This document shows, piece after piece, positions 25,529 to 34,710 of a stretch of DNA of 52,853 nucleotides. The translations under genes were made by a program, and so were the position numbers. The stretch spans positions 1-52,853 of the forward strand of contig JAUZRX010000037.1 in assembly GCA_030949985.1 (NCBI GenBank), in the 5' to 3' direction. Within the stretch, counting starts at the first letter, position 1; each line of letters starts with the position of its first letter. The notes beneath the pieces are model-generated. The model saw nothing but the letters and a program-made list of their open reading frames with translations. It was not told where the DNA came from and made no database searches. Source of the stretch: Acidobacteriota bacterium (lineage in GTDB: Bacteria; Acidobacteriota; Polarisedimenticolia; J045).

Positions 25529-26626
25529 ATGTGCCCGTCCACCAGACTCCTGCTCTCGATCCTGGCCCTGCTGCCGGCCCTGGGGGGCATGGCTTCCTGT
25601 ACCGCACCCCAGGACGTGGAAGCCGCCGAGAAGCCGGCGGAGCCGGCCACCGCCGGGGAAACGGCGGAACCGGCCGTTCCCGTCACCCTGGCCGTCGCCC
25701 GTCGGGGCCGCATCGAGGCGCTGCTCCGCGCCACCGCCAACCTGGAAGCCGAGCGCCAGGTGAAAGTCTATTCCCAGGCCACCGGCATCGTCACCCGGCT
25801 CGCCGTGGAGGAAGGCGACCTGGTGCGCCGGGGTGACCTGCTGGCGCAGCTCGACGACCGACAGGCCCGCTCGGCGGTGGCCAAGGCGGAAAGCCGCCTG
25901 CGCAAACAGCGGCGCGAAACCGATCGAATCGAGCGCCTGTGGCGGAAAAAGCTGATCAGCGAGCAGGAGTTCAGCGAGAGTCGCTACCAGCTCGAACAGA
26001 TCGAACTGGAACTGGCCGACGCCCGCCGCGAGCTGGAGTTCACCACGATCCGGGCGCCTATCGACGGGACGATCGCCGAACGTTCGGTACAGCCCGGCGA
26101 ACGGGTGCAGATCGGCGCCCCCCTGTTCGAAATCGTCGATTTCGATTCCCTGGTGGCGCGGATCTTCGTCCCGGAAAAAGACCTCTCGCGCCTGTCCCCC
26201 GGCCAGGTGGGCCGCATCAGTTCCCGCTCGCTGGGCGAGACGACCTACACCGGCCGGATCCAGCGCATCTCTCCGGTGATCGACCCTGCCACCGGCACCT
26301 CCAAGGTGACCCTGGCCGTGGGTGCCCAGCCCGGCCTGCGCCCCGGCATGTACGTCGACGTGGCCCTGGTCACCCAAGTGCAGGACGACGCCGTCCTGGT
26401 GCCCAAGCAGGCTGTGATCTACGACCGGGACCGCACCTGGCTGTTCCGGATCGATGACGAGCAGCGGGCCCACAAGGTGGAGATCGAGATCGAGCTGGCC
26501 GATCGGGAATCGATCAAGCCCGTCTCCGGCATCGAAGAAGGAGACCGGCTGGTGGTGGCCGGCCAAACCGGTCTCAAGGAAGGCGCCCGGGTCAGCGAAG
26601 TGCCGTCCCCCGCACCGGGAGCCTGA
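25529..26626 (+). CDS. RND efflux periplasmic adaptor (membrane fusion protein), lipoprotein
   Basis: Adaptor of 365 residues. A GAGGAG ribosome-binding site lies just before the ATG at 25529. The signal peptide ends in a lipobox-like MASC, so it is probably anchored in the inner membrane. Lipoyl-like halves (AERQVKVYSQATGIVTRL and ELEFTTIRAPIDGTIAE) flank a short helical hairpin rich in Arg/Glu, then a beta-barrel domain and the membrane-proximal domain (VPKQAVIYD). Adaptors join RND permeases to an outer-membrane TolC channel. Two permease genes follow, separated by 2 bp and by an ATGA overlap; no TolC gene is in the window. Confidence 0.95.
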   Translation: MCPSTRLLLSILALLPALGGMASCTAPQDVEAAEKPAEPATAGETAEPAVPVTLAVARRGRIEALLRATANLEAERQVKVYSQATGIVTRLAVEEGDLVRRGDLLAQLDDRQARSAVAKAESRLRKQRRETDRIERLWRKKLISEQEFSESRYQLEQIELELADARRELEFTTIRAPIDGTIAERSVQPGERVQIGAPLFEIVDFDSLVARIFVPEKDLSRLSPGQVGRISSRSLGETTYTGRIQRISPVIDPATGTSKVTLAVGAQPGLRPGMYVDVALVTQVQDDAVLVPKQAVIYDRDRTWLFRIDDEQRAHKVEIEIELADRESIKPVSGIEEGDRLVVAGQTGLKEGARVSEVPSPAPGA

Positions 26627-26628
26627 CG

Positions 26629-29600
26629 GTGGAGCACCGGCAAGCAGGCAGCTACCTGGTCACGCGCCCGGTGGCCATCACGATGGTCTTTCTCGCGGCC
26701 GTCGTCTTCGGCGCCCTCTCCTACTCGCGCCTGGCCCTGCGGCTGATGCCCGAACTGACCTACCCCACCATCACCGTCCGCACCGAGTACCCGGGTGCGG
26801 CCCCCCAGGAGGTGGAGAGCGACATCTCCCGGCCCATCGAGGAAGCCGTGGGAGTGGTCGGCGGCCTGGGCCGGATCAGTTCCATCTCCCGGGCGGGCGT
26901 CAGCGACGTGGTGCTGGAATTCGACTGGAAGGCCGACATGGCCGAGGCCACCCAGAGCGTGCTGGAGGAGTTGGACCGTGTGTTGCTCCCCGAGCAGGCC
27001 GAGCGACCGCTGATCCTGCACTACGACCCCTCGGAAGACGCCGTGCTGGAATTGTCCCTGGCCTCGACCCGCGAGGGCCCTTCGGACGAAACCGAACTGC
27101 GTCGCCTGCGCCGCCTGGCCGACCGGCGCATCAAGCGCACCCTCGAACCGATTCGCGGCGTGGCGGCAGTGCGTGTCAGCGGCGGCCTGGAAGAAGAGAT
27201 CCAGGTCCTGCTCGACGAGGAGCAACTCCGGCGCCTGCGCATTTCCGCCGCCCAGGTCATCGACCGCCTGGCGGCCGAGAACATCAACCTTGCCGGGGGA
27301 ACGATCCGCGACGGTCGCAGCGAATACATGGTACGCACCCTCGGCGAATTCACGAACCTTCAGCAGATCGCCGACACGGTGGTGGCCGAGCGGGACGGCG
27401 CGCCGCTGCGCATCAAGGACCTGGGCCGGGTGGTGCGATCCCACAAGGAGCGGGAGATCATCACCCGCACCGACGGGCGACCCGCCGTGCGCGTCGAGAT
27501 CTTCAAGGAAGCCGACGCGAACATCGTCGACCTGGCCCACCGGGTGCGACAGGCGGTGGGCAGCGCCGACGAGGGGGAAGAAAGCACCAGCCTCGCGGCC
27601 CTGCTGGCTCACGACGAGAAGGCCGCACTCAAAGTCGTCGCAGACCGTTCCCTGTTCATCGAGAGCAGTCTGCGCGAGGTGCGCCAGGCCGCCATCCTCG
27701 GTGGCCTGCTGGCGGTCGCCGTGCTGCTGCTGTTCCTCCGTCGCCTGCGGCCGACAGCGATCATCGCGGCGAGCATCCCCGTCTCCCTGGCCATCACCTT
27801 CGCACCGCTCAACCTGCTCGGCGTCTCGCTGAACATCATGTCTCTCGGCGGCCTGGCCCTCGGCATCGGTATGCTCGTGGATTCTTCCATCGTCGTGCTG
27901 GAGTCGATCCACCGCTGCCGGGAGGAGGGTGACACTCCGGACCAGGCGGTGGTGCGGGGCACCCGCGAGGTGCGCTCGGCGGTCTTCGCCTCGACCCTGA
28001 CCTCGGTGGCGGTGTTCTTTCCCATGGTCTTCATCGAAGGCGTGGCGGGCCAGGCCTTCGGCGACCTGGGCACGGCGGTGGTGGTCTCCCTGCTCGCTTC
28101 GGCGGCGGTGGCCCTGGTCCTGATCCCGATGCTCGCCGCCCTCGGCGGTTCAGGGACACGACCCGCGGCGCCCTACCGCCTGCGGGAGCTGCTGCGCGTC
28201 GCCTCCGCCCGGCGTTTCGCCGACGCCTTCCGCTCGACCTCGCTGACGCGCTCGATCGCGGCCACTCCTTTCCGGCTGCTGCTGCTGGCCGTGGCCCTGC
28301 CTCTCGAGATCGCCGGCCGGGCGCTGCTGGCGCTGCTGATTCTCCTCTTCCTGCTGGCGCGCCTGGTCGGCCGGGGCCTGGCGGCCATCGGGCGACGGGC
28401 CCGCCGCCGGCTGCCCCCGGACGCCGGCAGCCCTCCCCGCTTCTACCCCAAGCTACTCACCGCCGCCCTGAGCCACCCCTGGTTGCTGCTGCTGGCCGTC
28501 ACCGCCTGCCTCGCCGCCACCGCCGCCGTCCTCCAGCGCATGGAGAGCGAGCTGCTGCCCGAAGTCCACCAGGGCGAATTCACCGTGGAAGTGGCGCTGC
28601 CGGTGGGCACGCCCCTCGATCACACCGCCGAGGTGCTGACCCCCGTCGAACAGGCCCTGCTGGCGGAAAGCGAAGACATCGAGAGCCTGCTGTTGACCCT
28701 GGGATTCGACAGCGCCCAGTCTCAGCGCTCCGACGAGGGCGAGCACACGGCCCGCTTCAAGGTGCTTCTGGCGCCCAGCCGCCGCCCCGAGGAAACAGAG
28801 CGGCGAATCCTCCGGCGCATTCGCCGGCGCCTGGCCACCATTCCCGACATGGAAATCCGCGTGGTGCGTCCGGTACTCTTCAGCTCGAAAACCCCCATCG
28901 AGGTGGAGATCCAGGCCGACGACCTGATCCAGCTCAGGGCCCTGGCCGATCAGGCCGCGGACCTGCTGGCGGAGCTTCCCGAGCTGACTGACGTGGAGAG
29001 TACCCAGCGGCGGGGCGCCCCGGAGATCCAGGTGATCTACGACCGGGACCGTCTCAGTCGCCTGGGCCTGGACATCCGCAGCGTGGCCCGGCTGGTGCGC
29101 AACAAGGTGCAGGGCACCGAGGCCACCCGCTACAACCTGCTCGACCGGAGGATTCCCATCGTCGTGCGCCTCGGCCTCGATGACCGGGAAACCACCGACG
29201 AGGTGCGCGCCCTGGACGTCAACCCGAACGGCACCCGCCCCCTTCCTCTCGAAGCGGTGGCCCGCGTGGTGGTGGGCGAGGGCCCGAGCGAGGTACGGCG
29301 CATCGACGGCCGACGCTCGGCCCTGGTCACCGCCAACCTGGCCAGCGGCTCGCTGACCGGCGCCGCCGCCCGCATCGAGGAAGTACTCGGCCGGGCCATG
29401 GACTGGCCCCTGGGGACCGACTTTCGCATCAGCGGCCAGAGCGAGGAGTGGCAGCGCAGCCGGCGCAGCCTGTGGCTGGTGCTCGCCCTGAGCGTCTTCC
29501 TGGTCTACGTCATCATGGCCGCCCAGTTCGAGTCGCTGATCCACCCCCTGGTGATCATGATCACCATTCCCCTGGCCTTCATCGGCAGCATCGTCGCCAT

Positions 29601-29976
29601 CTGGCTGACCGGTGTGAACATCTCGGTGGTGGTGCTGCTGGGGCTGATCATGCTGGCCGGCATCGTGGTCAATAACGCCATCGTACTGGTGGACTACATC
29701 AACGTGCTGCGCGACCGGGGCCTGGGCTTGCGGGAAGCGGTGGTCACCGCCGGCGGCGTGCGGCTGCGACCGATCCTGATGACCACCGCGACCACCGTGC
29801 TGGGCCTGCTGCCGATGGCGGTGGGCTGGGGTGACGGAGCGGAGATCCGCCGCCCGATGGCCATCGCGGTGATCGCCGGGCTGCTCTCCTCCACCGCCCT
29901 GACGCTGGTGGTGATCCCCGTGGTCTACGAACGCATCGAGTCGCTGATCGGTCGCCGCGGAAGGGCGCGCCGATGA
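26629..29976 (+). CDS. RND efflux permease 1 (HAE-1-like)
   Basis: Inner-membrane proton-driven transporter of 1115 residues, about 60-80 longer than AcrB. GTG start two bases after the adaptor stop. Typical features: first helix followed by MPELTYPTITVRTEYPGA, TM4 with GLALGIGMLVDSSIVVLESI (one of the two usual relay aspartates kept, the second replaced by Ser), and TM10 NNAIVLVDYINVL. Between the halves an extra segment of about 100 residues (around 505-605) holds Arg-rich stretches and an additional long hydrophobic run, which accounts for the excess length. Substrate is unknown. It is coupled to permease 2 by ATGA. Confidence 0.94.
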   Translation: MEHRQAGSYLVTRPVAITMVFLAAVVFGALSYSRLALRLMPELTYPTITVRTEYPGAAPQEVESDISRPIEEAVGVVGGLGRISSISRAGVSDVVLEFDWKADMAEATQSVLEELDRVLLPEQAERPLILHYDPSEDAVLELSLASTREGPSDETELRRLRRLADRRIKRTLEPIRGVAAVRVSGGLEEEIQVLLDEEQLRRLRISAAQVIDRLAAENINLAGGTIRDGRSEYMVRTLGEFTNLQQIADTVVAERDGAPLRIKDLGRVVRSHKEREIITRTDGRPAVRVEIFKEADANIVDLAHRVRQAVGSADEGEESTSLAALLAHDEKAALKVVADRSLFIESSLREVRQAAILGGLLAVAVLLLFLRRLRPTAIIAASIPVSLAITFAPLNLLGVSLNIMSLGGLALGIGMLVDSSIVVLESIHRCREEGDTPDQAVVRGTREVRSAVFASTLTSVAVFFPMVFIEGVAGQAFGDLGTAVVVSLLASAAVALVLIPMLAALGGSGTRPAAPYRLRELLRVASARRFADAFRSTSLTRSIAATPFRLLLLAVALPLEIAGRALLALLILLFLLARLVGRGLAAIGRRARRRLPPDAGSPPRFYPKLLTAALSHPWLLLLAVTACLAATAAVLQRMESELLPEVHQGEFTVEVALPVGTPLDHTAEVLTPVEQALLAESEDIESLLLTLGFDSAQSQRSDEGEHTARFKVLLAPSRRPEETERRILRRIRRRLATIPDMEIRVVRPVLFSSKTPIEVEIQADDLIQLRALADQAADLLAELPELTDVESTQRRGAPEIQVIYDRDRLSRLGLDIRSVARLVRNKVQGTEATRYNLLDRRIPIVVRLGLDDRETTDEVRALDVNPNGTRPLPLEAVARVVVGEGPSEVRRIDGRRSALVTANLASGSLTGAAARIEEVLGRAMDWPLGTDFRISGQSEEWQRSRRSLWLVLALSVFLVYVIMAAQFESLIHPLVIMITIPLAFIGSIVAIWLTGVNISVVVLLGLIMLAGIVVNNAIVLVDYINVLRDRGLGLREAVVTAGGVRLRPILMTTATTVLGLLPMAVGWGDGAEIRRPMAIAVIAGLLSSTALTLVVIPVVYERIESLIGRRGRARR

Positions 29977-32900
29977 GCCGGGGCGAGGCATCGCTGGCCC
30001 GCTTCTCCCTCGACCGCCGAGTGACGGTTTTCGTGCTCTTCCTGACAGTGGTCGTGGTCGGCCTGGTGGCCGCCACGGGCATTCCCGTCGAGCTGGTGCC
30101 GCGGGGCTTCGATCCGCCGTTTCTGTCGCTCTCGGTTTCCTGGCCCGACGCCCCGCCCCGGGAAGTGCTCGACAAGCTGGTGCTGCCCCTCGAGGAGGAG
30201 ATGGCCACCGTGCGGGGCATGGGGCGTATCTCTTCCTACGCAGGCGTGGGCCGGGCCCAGCTCTGGCTGCAATTCAAGCAGGCCACCGACATGGACGTGG
30301 CCTACCGGGAAGTACGCGACCGCATCGAACGGGCCCGCCGCCGCATGCCCGCCGAAATCGACCAGGTCCGGATCCACAAGGAAGACGAAGCCTCGATCCC
30401 CGTGCTGGTGCTGGGGGTGGCGGTCGACCCGGAGGTGGGCGATCCCTACGAGCTGCTCCAACGCGGCCTGGCGCAGCGCCTCCAGCGGGTGGAAGGCGTG
30501 GCCGCGGTGACCACCGACGGCCTGGAGGAAAAAGAGATCCTCATCGAGCTGGACCGACGGCTGGTGGAATCCGCCGGCCTGGATCTCTTCCAGCTCGGCG
30601 AGCAACTCGCGGCGGACAACTTCACCCTCCCCGGAGGCAAGGTCTTCGACGGTGGTCGCCGCCTGCTGCTGCGCTCGGTGGCCCGCTACGAGAGCCTCGA
30701 AGACCTGCGCGGGCGGTGGATCGCCCCGGGAGTGCGCCTGGGCGAAGTCGCCACCATCACCTACGAGGAGCCGAAGAAGAACTACCGCGTCAGGGCCATG
30801 GGCAAACCGGCGGTGGCGATGGTGATCCTCAAGGAGGGCGAAGCCAACGCCCGGGAAGTTTCGAGCCGCCTGGCCGCGGTCCTCGAGGAGATCGAACAGG
30901 ACCCGCGCCTGGCGGGGCTCGAAATCATCACCCTCTTCGACCAGGGCCGGGTGATCGATGAATCCCTCGATACCATGCTGGGAAGCGGCCTGGTGGGCGG
31001 CTGCCTGGCCGCCCTGGTGCTGCTTTTCTTTCTCCGCCGCTTCCGGCTGACGGTGATCATCGCCCTGTCGATTCCCCTGAGCCTGGTGCTGGCGCTGACG
31101 GTGATGTTCTTCGCGGGAGAGACGCTGAACATCCTCTCTCTGCTGGGCCTGATGATCTGTGTCGGCCTGCTGGTGGACAACGCGGTGGTGGTCGCCGAGA
31201 ACATCCACCGCCTGCACCAGGAAGGCCTGGACCGGCGCGAGGCCTCGATCCGCGGCACCGGCGAGATCGCGCTGGCGATCACCATGTCGACCATGACCAC
31301 CATCATCGCCTTTCTCCCGGCTGCCCTGGTGGAGGGTGACGCCCGCTTTTTCCTCGTGCGCCTGGCCCTGCCGATTTGCGTGGCCCTGGCCGGATCGCTG
31401 CTGGTGGCGCTGGTCTTCGTTCCCCTCTGCGTCTACCTCACCCTGCCCGAAAACGCGGGCGACCGACCCGCCGGCCGACTGGCCGGGATCGGCGAGATCC
31501 TGCGCCGGGGCGGCCTCTGGCTCTACGACCACAGCCTGGGGCCCCTCGCCGCTGTCTACGACCGTCTGCTGGCCCGGGCCCTGGGCCGGCGTCTGGAGCT
31601 GGTGCTGGCCCTGGCCGCTCTCTTCGCCCTGACCGCGGCCTTTCCCTTCGGCGCCGCCCTGGATCCTGAAGATTCCCGGGCGGTACGCTTCACCGACGTG
31701 CAGGAAGAGGAACGCTCGGGGCTGTCGATCCGGGTACGCATGCCCGCCGACACGACCCTCGAGGAGGCCGAGAGCTGGTTCCGGCGGACCGATCAGGTTC
31801 TCGAGCGGCACCGCGAACAGTGGGATCTCGACGGCTACTTCCACTTCCACCGCTCGCAGGAGGGGGAAATCCAGGCCTGGTTCAAGCGCCCGCGTCAGAA
31901 CGAGCTGACATCCGCCGAGGTGACCGAGCTGTTCATCGCCGCCCTTCCCGTCCGTCCCGGCTTCGTGATCCACTCCGGCCAGAAAAGCCAGGTCAGCAAG
32001 GAGCGCGGCGATGACACCTTCAGCGTCATCCTGACGGGGGAAGATCCGGAGAGGCTGGAAAACGTGGCCCTGTCCCTGACCGCCGAACTGGTGCGGATCG
32101 ATGGTGTGATCGGCGCCCGCAAGGCCTTCGAAACCTCCCGGGAAGAGCTTGGGCTGGTGGTGGATCGGGACCGGGCCCGACGCTACGGCGCCGAGCCCCG
32201 GGTGATCGCCGCGGTGGTGGGCACGGCCTTGCGGGGCCGCAGCCTGCCCCGCTACCAGGACCGGGGCCGGGAAGTACCGGTGCGCATTCGCTTCCGCGAG
32301 GCCGACCGGGAAGAGCTGGCGGAACTGGAGACCTTCCTGGTGCCCAGCGCCTCGGGGCCCCTCTCCCTGGCCACCCTGACCGACGCGCGCCCCCTGGCCG
32401 GCGCTCCCTTCATCTACCGGGAGAACCGCCGAATCTCCCGCACCATCACCCTCGATCTGGCCGAAGAAGACCGGGAGGCCACCCGCCAGCGACTGGCGGC
32501 CCTGGTCGCGGGACTGGCGCTGCCCGAAGGCGTGCACCTGGCCAGCCGCACCCAGCGGGAAGACTTCGACAGCGACCTGTCGAGCCTCTTCTTCGCCCTC
32601 GGCTTGTCTGTGATCTTCATCTACCTGCTGATGGGCTTTCTCTTCGAGAACATCATCTTACCCCTGTCGATCGTGCTGACCATTCCCCTGGCCGCCATCG
32701 GTGTGGGCTGGATCCACTTTCTCGCCGACCGGGACATCGACTTCCTCGGCGCGGTGGGCATCGTGCTGCTGGTGGGAGTAGTGGTGAACAACGGCATCGT
32801 GCTGGTGGACACCATCGGCCGCCTGCGCCGCCAGGGCCTGCCACGCGACGAGGCCGTCGGCGCCGCGGCCCGGCGCCGTTTCCGTCCGATCATGATGACC

Positions 32901-33134
32901 GCCATCACCACCGTCGGCGGAATGATCCCCCTGGCCTTCGCCGGGACCTCTTCCATCGGCATGAGCTACACCAGTTTCAGCCTGACCCTGATCGGCGGCA
33001 TGACCTCCGGTACCGCCCTGACCCTACTGGTCGTACCCGTCTTCTACACCTTCTTCGACGACGCCACCGCGGCTTCGATCCGCGCCTGGTGCACGGCCCG
33101 TTCTCTCGCTGTGGCCGCCAGCCGGCGCCAGTAG
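29973..33134 (+). CDS. RND efflux permease 2 (HAE-1-like)
   Basis: Second permease of 1053 residues, close to the usual RND length. It begins with RFSLDRRVTVFVLFLTVVVVG and VELVPRGFDPPFLSLSVSWP; TM4 carries MICVGLLVDNAVVVAENIHR and TM10 VVVNNGIVLVDTIGRL. It is clearly divergent from permease 1, so the pair is not a recent duplication. One adaptor followed by two unlike permeases is the arrangement of MdtABC, where the permeases form a heterotrimer; the same is inferred here. No terminator is obvious in the 280 bp that follow. Confidence 0.94.
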   Translation: MSRGEASLARFSLDRRVTVFVLFLTVVVVGLVAATGIPVELVPRGFDPPFLSLSVSWPDAPPREVLDKLVLPLEEEMATVRGMGRISSYAGVGRAQLWLQFKQATDMDVAYREVRDRIERARRRMPAEIDQVRIHKEDEASIPVLVLGVAVDPEVGDPYELLQRGLAQRLQRVEGVAAVTTDGLEEKEILIELDRRLVESAGLDLFQLGEQLAADNFTLPGGKVFDGGRRLLLRSVARYESLEDLRGRWIAPGVRLGEVATITYEEPKKNYRVRAMGKPAVAMVILKEGEANAREVSSRLAAVLEEIEQDPRLAGLEIITLFDQGRVIDESLDTMLGSGLVGGCLAALVLLFFLRRFRLTVIIALSIPLSLVLALTVMFFAGETLNILSLLGLMICVGLLVDNAVVVAENIHRLHQEGLDRREASIRGTGEIALAITMSTMTTIIAFLPAALVEGDARFFLVRLALPICVALAGSLLVALVFVPLCVYLTLPENAGDRPAGRLAGIGEILRRGGLWLYDHSLGPLAAVYDRLLARALGRRLELVLALAALFALTAAFPFGAALDPEDSRAVRFTDVQEEERSGLSIRVRMPADTTLEEAESWFRRTDQVLERHREQWDLDGYFHFHRSQEGEIQAWFKRPRQNELTSAEVTELFIAALPVRPGFVIHSGQKSQVSKERGDDTFSVILTGEDPERLENVALSLTAELVRIDGVIGARKAFETSREELGLVVDRDRARRYGAEPRVIAAVVGTALRGRSLPRYQDRGREVPVRIRFREADREELAELETFLVPSASGPLSLATLTDARPLAGAPFIYRENRRISRTITLDLAEEDREATRQRLAALVAGLALPEGVHLASRTQREDFDSDLSSLFFALGLSVIFIYLLMGFLFENIILPLSIVLTIPLAAIGVGWIHFLADRDIDFLGAVGIVLLVGVVVNNGIVLVDTIGRLRRQGLPRDEAVGAAARRRFRPIMMTAITTVGGMIPLAFAGTSSIGMSYTSFSLTLIGGMTSGTALTLLVVPVFYTFFDDATAASIRAWCTARSLAVAASRRQ

Positions 33135-33230
33135 GCCATCCACGATGAATTGGCCCATACGCATCCCATAAAAACCACGGCTTGGCTGATATTTCTTGCC
33201 CATCGACCACGCGAGGACTGTCGTGGCGAC

Positions 33231-33383
33231 ATGCACTCTCGCCACCTTGGCTCCTTCTTGCCCGGCCGGGCCCCACCTCGGCGGATCGTCGTGCTCACCG
33301 GTTCGCGGCAGGTGGGAAAGATCACCCTCGCGCAACCAGCCTCCCGCACGGCTCCCATCCCATCGCCGAACCGCAGCCGATAG
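33231..33383 (+). pseudogene. Remnant of a DUF4143/AAA_14 ATPase gene
   Basis: In the 280 bp gap after the RND operon a 51-codon frame reads MHSRHLGSF, then PPRRIVVLTGSRQVGKITL, then loses likeness and stops. This is the N-terminus and Walker A of DUF4143-type ATPases, which usually read VVLxGPRQVGKTTL. The residue after the P-loop lysine is Ile instead of Thr/Ser, which should abolish nucleotide binding, and the rest of the roughly 400-residue protein is missing. The flanking DNA is less GC-rich than its neighbours, in keeping with a decayed acquired gene. There is no second motif to confirm it. Confidence 0.6.
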
Positions 33384-33414
33384 ACTGGGCGCCTCGGTCC
33401 ACAGGAGAGCGGCG

Positions 33415-34710
33415 ATGCCCGAGTCGGCGGAAGTGATCGTGGTGGGAAGCGGGCCCGGAGGCGCGACGGTGGCGCGGGAGCTGGCCCGGGCCGGCCGGCG
33501 GGTGCTGATTGTCGAGCGGGGTGCGGACCACCGGGGCCGCTGGTACCACGGCACCCACCTCGGCGCCTTGCGCTACACCGAGCGGGGCGGACTGTTGTTC
33601 ACCCGCGAAGGCCTGCAGATCGTCCGCCCGATGATGGTCGGCGGGGCCACCGCCCTCTACTGCGCCAGCGCCGCGCCGCCGCCGCCATGGCTCGCCTCGC
33701 GCTACGGCATCGATCTCCAGGCCGACGCCGCCGCGGCCGCCGAGGAGCTGGGGGTCGCCCCCCTGGACGAGGAGCTGCGGGGAGAGGCCTCCACCCGCAT
33801 CGCCCAGGCCGCGCAAACCGTCGGCCAGCGGTGGGAGCCCCAACCCAAGTTCTTCCGGCCCGAGCGCGCGGGCCGCTTCCGCTGCGGCGCCCACTGCATG
33901 CTGGGCTGCCGCTGCGGGGCCAAGTGGAGCGCGGCGGAGTCCGTGGACCAGGCCGTGGTGGCGGGAGCCCGCCTGCTGACCGGAGTACGGGTCGAGCGAG
34001 TGCTGGTGGAAGGGGGTCGCGCCCGGGGCGTGGTCGGCCGCCGGGGGCGAACGAGCTTCGAGGCCCGGGCCGAAGTGGTGGTGCTGGCCGCCGGTGGCCT
34101 GGGCAGCCCGCCGATCCTCCGTCGCTCGGGGCTCGAGGAGGCGGGCCGGGGGCTGGCCATGGACACCACGGTGATGGTCTACGGCGTGGCCGCCGGCCGG
34201 GGCATCGGCCGTGAGCCCCCCATGACCTGGTCCTGGGAAGATCCCCGGGGGCGCTTCATGCTCAGCACCCTGGTCGACCCCTGGTTGCTCTTTCCCTTGA
34301 TGGCCTTTCTGGCCCACCCCCGCCACCTGCTGCGCTGGCCCCGCTGGGGACGGATGCTCGGCGTGATGATCAAGGTGCGCGACCAGGTCTCCGGCGGCAT
34401 CGGTGACGATCTTTCCATCAGCAAGCCTCTGACCGGCGCCGACCGGGCCGTGCTCGAAGAAGCCGGCGGCCTGGCCCGGTCGATCCTCCTCGCCGCGGGG
34501 GCGGCCCCCGGCACCCTCTTCACCACACCCCTGCGCGGGACCCACCCCAGCGCCACGGTGCGCATCGGCGAGATGCTCGACCACGAGCTGGCCACGTCCA
34601 TCGCCGGGCTCTTCGTCTGCGACGCCAGCGTCTTTCCCGAGGCCCTGGGCCGGCCCACGGTGCTGACCCTGATCGCCTTCGCCCGGCGCCTGGCCCGCCG
34701 CCTGCGATGA
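33415..34710 (+). CDS. GMC-type FAD-dependent oxidoreductase
   Basis: Flavoprotein of 431 residues. The ATG at 33415 has AGGAGAG upstream and opens directly into the FAD-binding Rossmann motif VIVVGSGPGGATVAREL followed by VLIVERG. VVVLAAGGLGSPPILRRSG and the C-terminal LFVCDASVFPEALGRPTVLT are the GMC family signatures. A cysteine-rich stretch, CGAHCMLGCRCGAKW, lies mid-protein, as in GMC-like enzymes of the fructose/glucoside dehydrogenase type. The protein is shorter than classical GMC oxidases (over 500). Substrate unknown. The following gene overlaps its stop by ATGA. Confidence 0.88.
   Translation: MPESAEVIVVGSGPGGATVARELARAGRRVLIVERGADHRGRWYHGTHLGALRYTERGGLLFTREGLQIVRPMMVGGATALYCASAAPPPPWLASRYGIDLQADAAAAAEELGVAPLDEELRGEASTRIAQAAQTVGQRWEPQPKFFRPERAGRFRCGAHCMLGCRCGAKWSAAESVDQAVVAGARLLTGVRVERVLVEGGRARGVVGRRGRTSFEARAEVVVLAAGGLGSPPILRRSGLEEAGRGLAMDTTVMVYGVAAGRGIGREPPMTWSWEDPRGRFMLSTLVDPWLLFPLMAFLAHPRHLLRWPRWGRMLGVMIKVRDQVSGGIGDDLSISKPLTGADRAVLEEAGGLARSILLAAGAAPGTLFTTPLRGTHPSATVRIGEMLDHELATSIAGLFVCDASVFPEALGRPTVLTLIAFARRLARRLR

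Noticed and set aside
29925-32537. 870-codon antisense frame opposite the second RND permease
   Set aside because: A shadow frame common in very GC-rich DNA; the sense strand carries all RND motifs.
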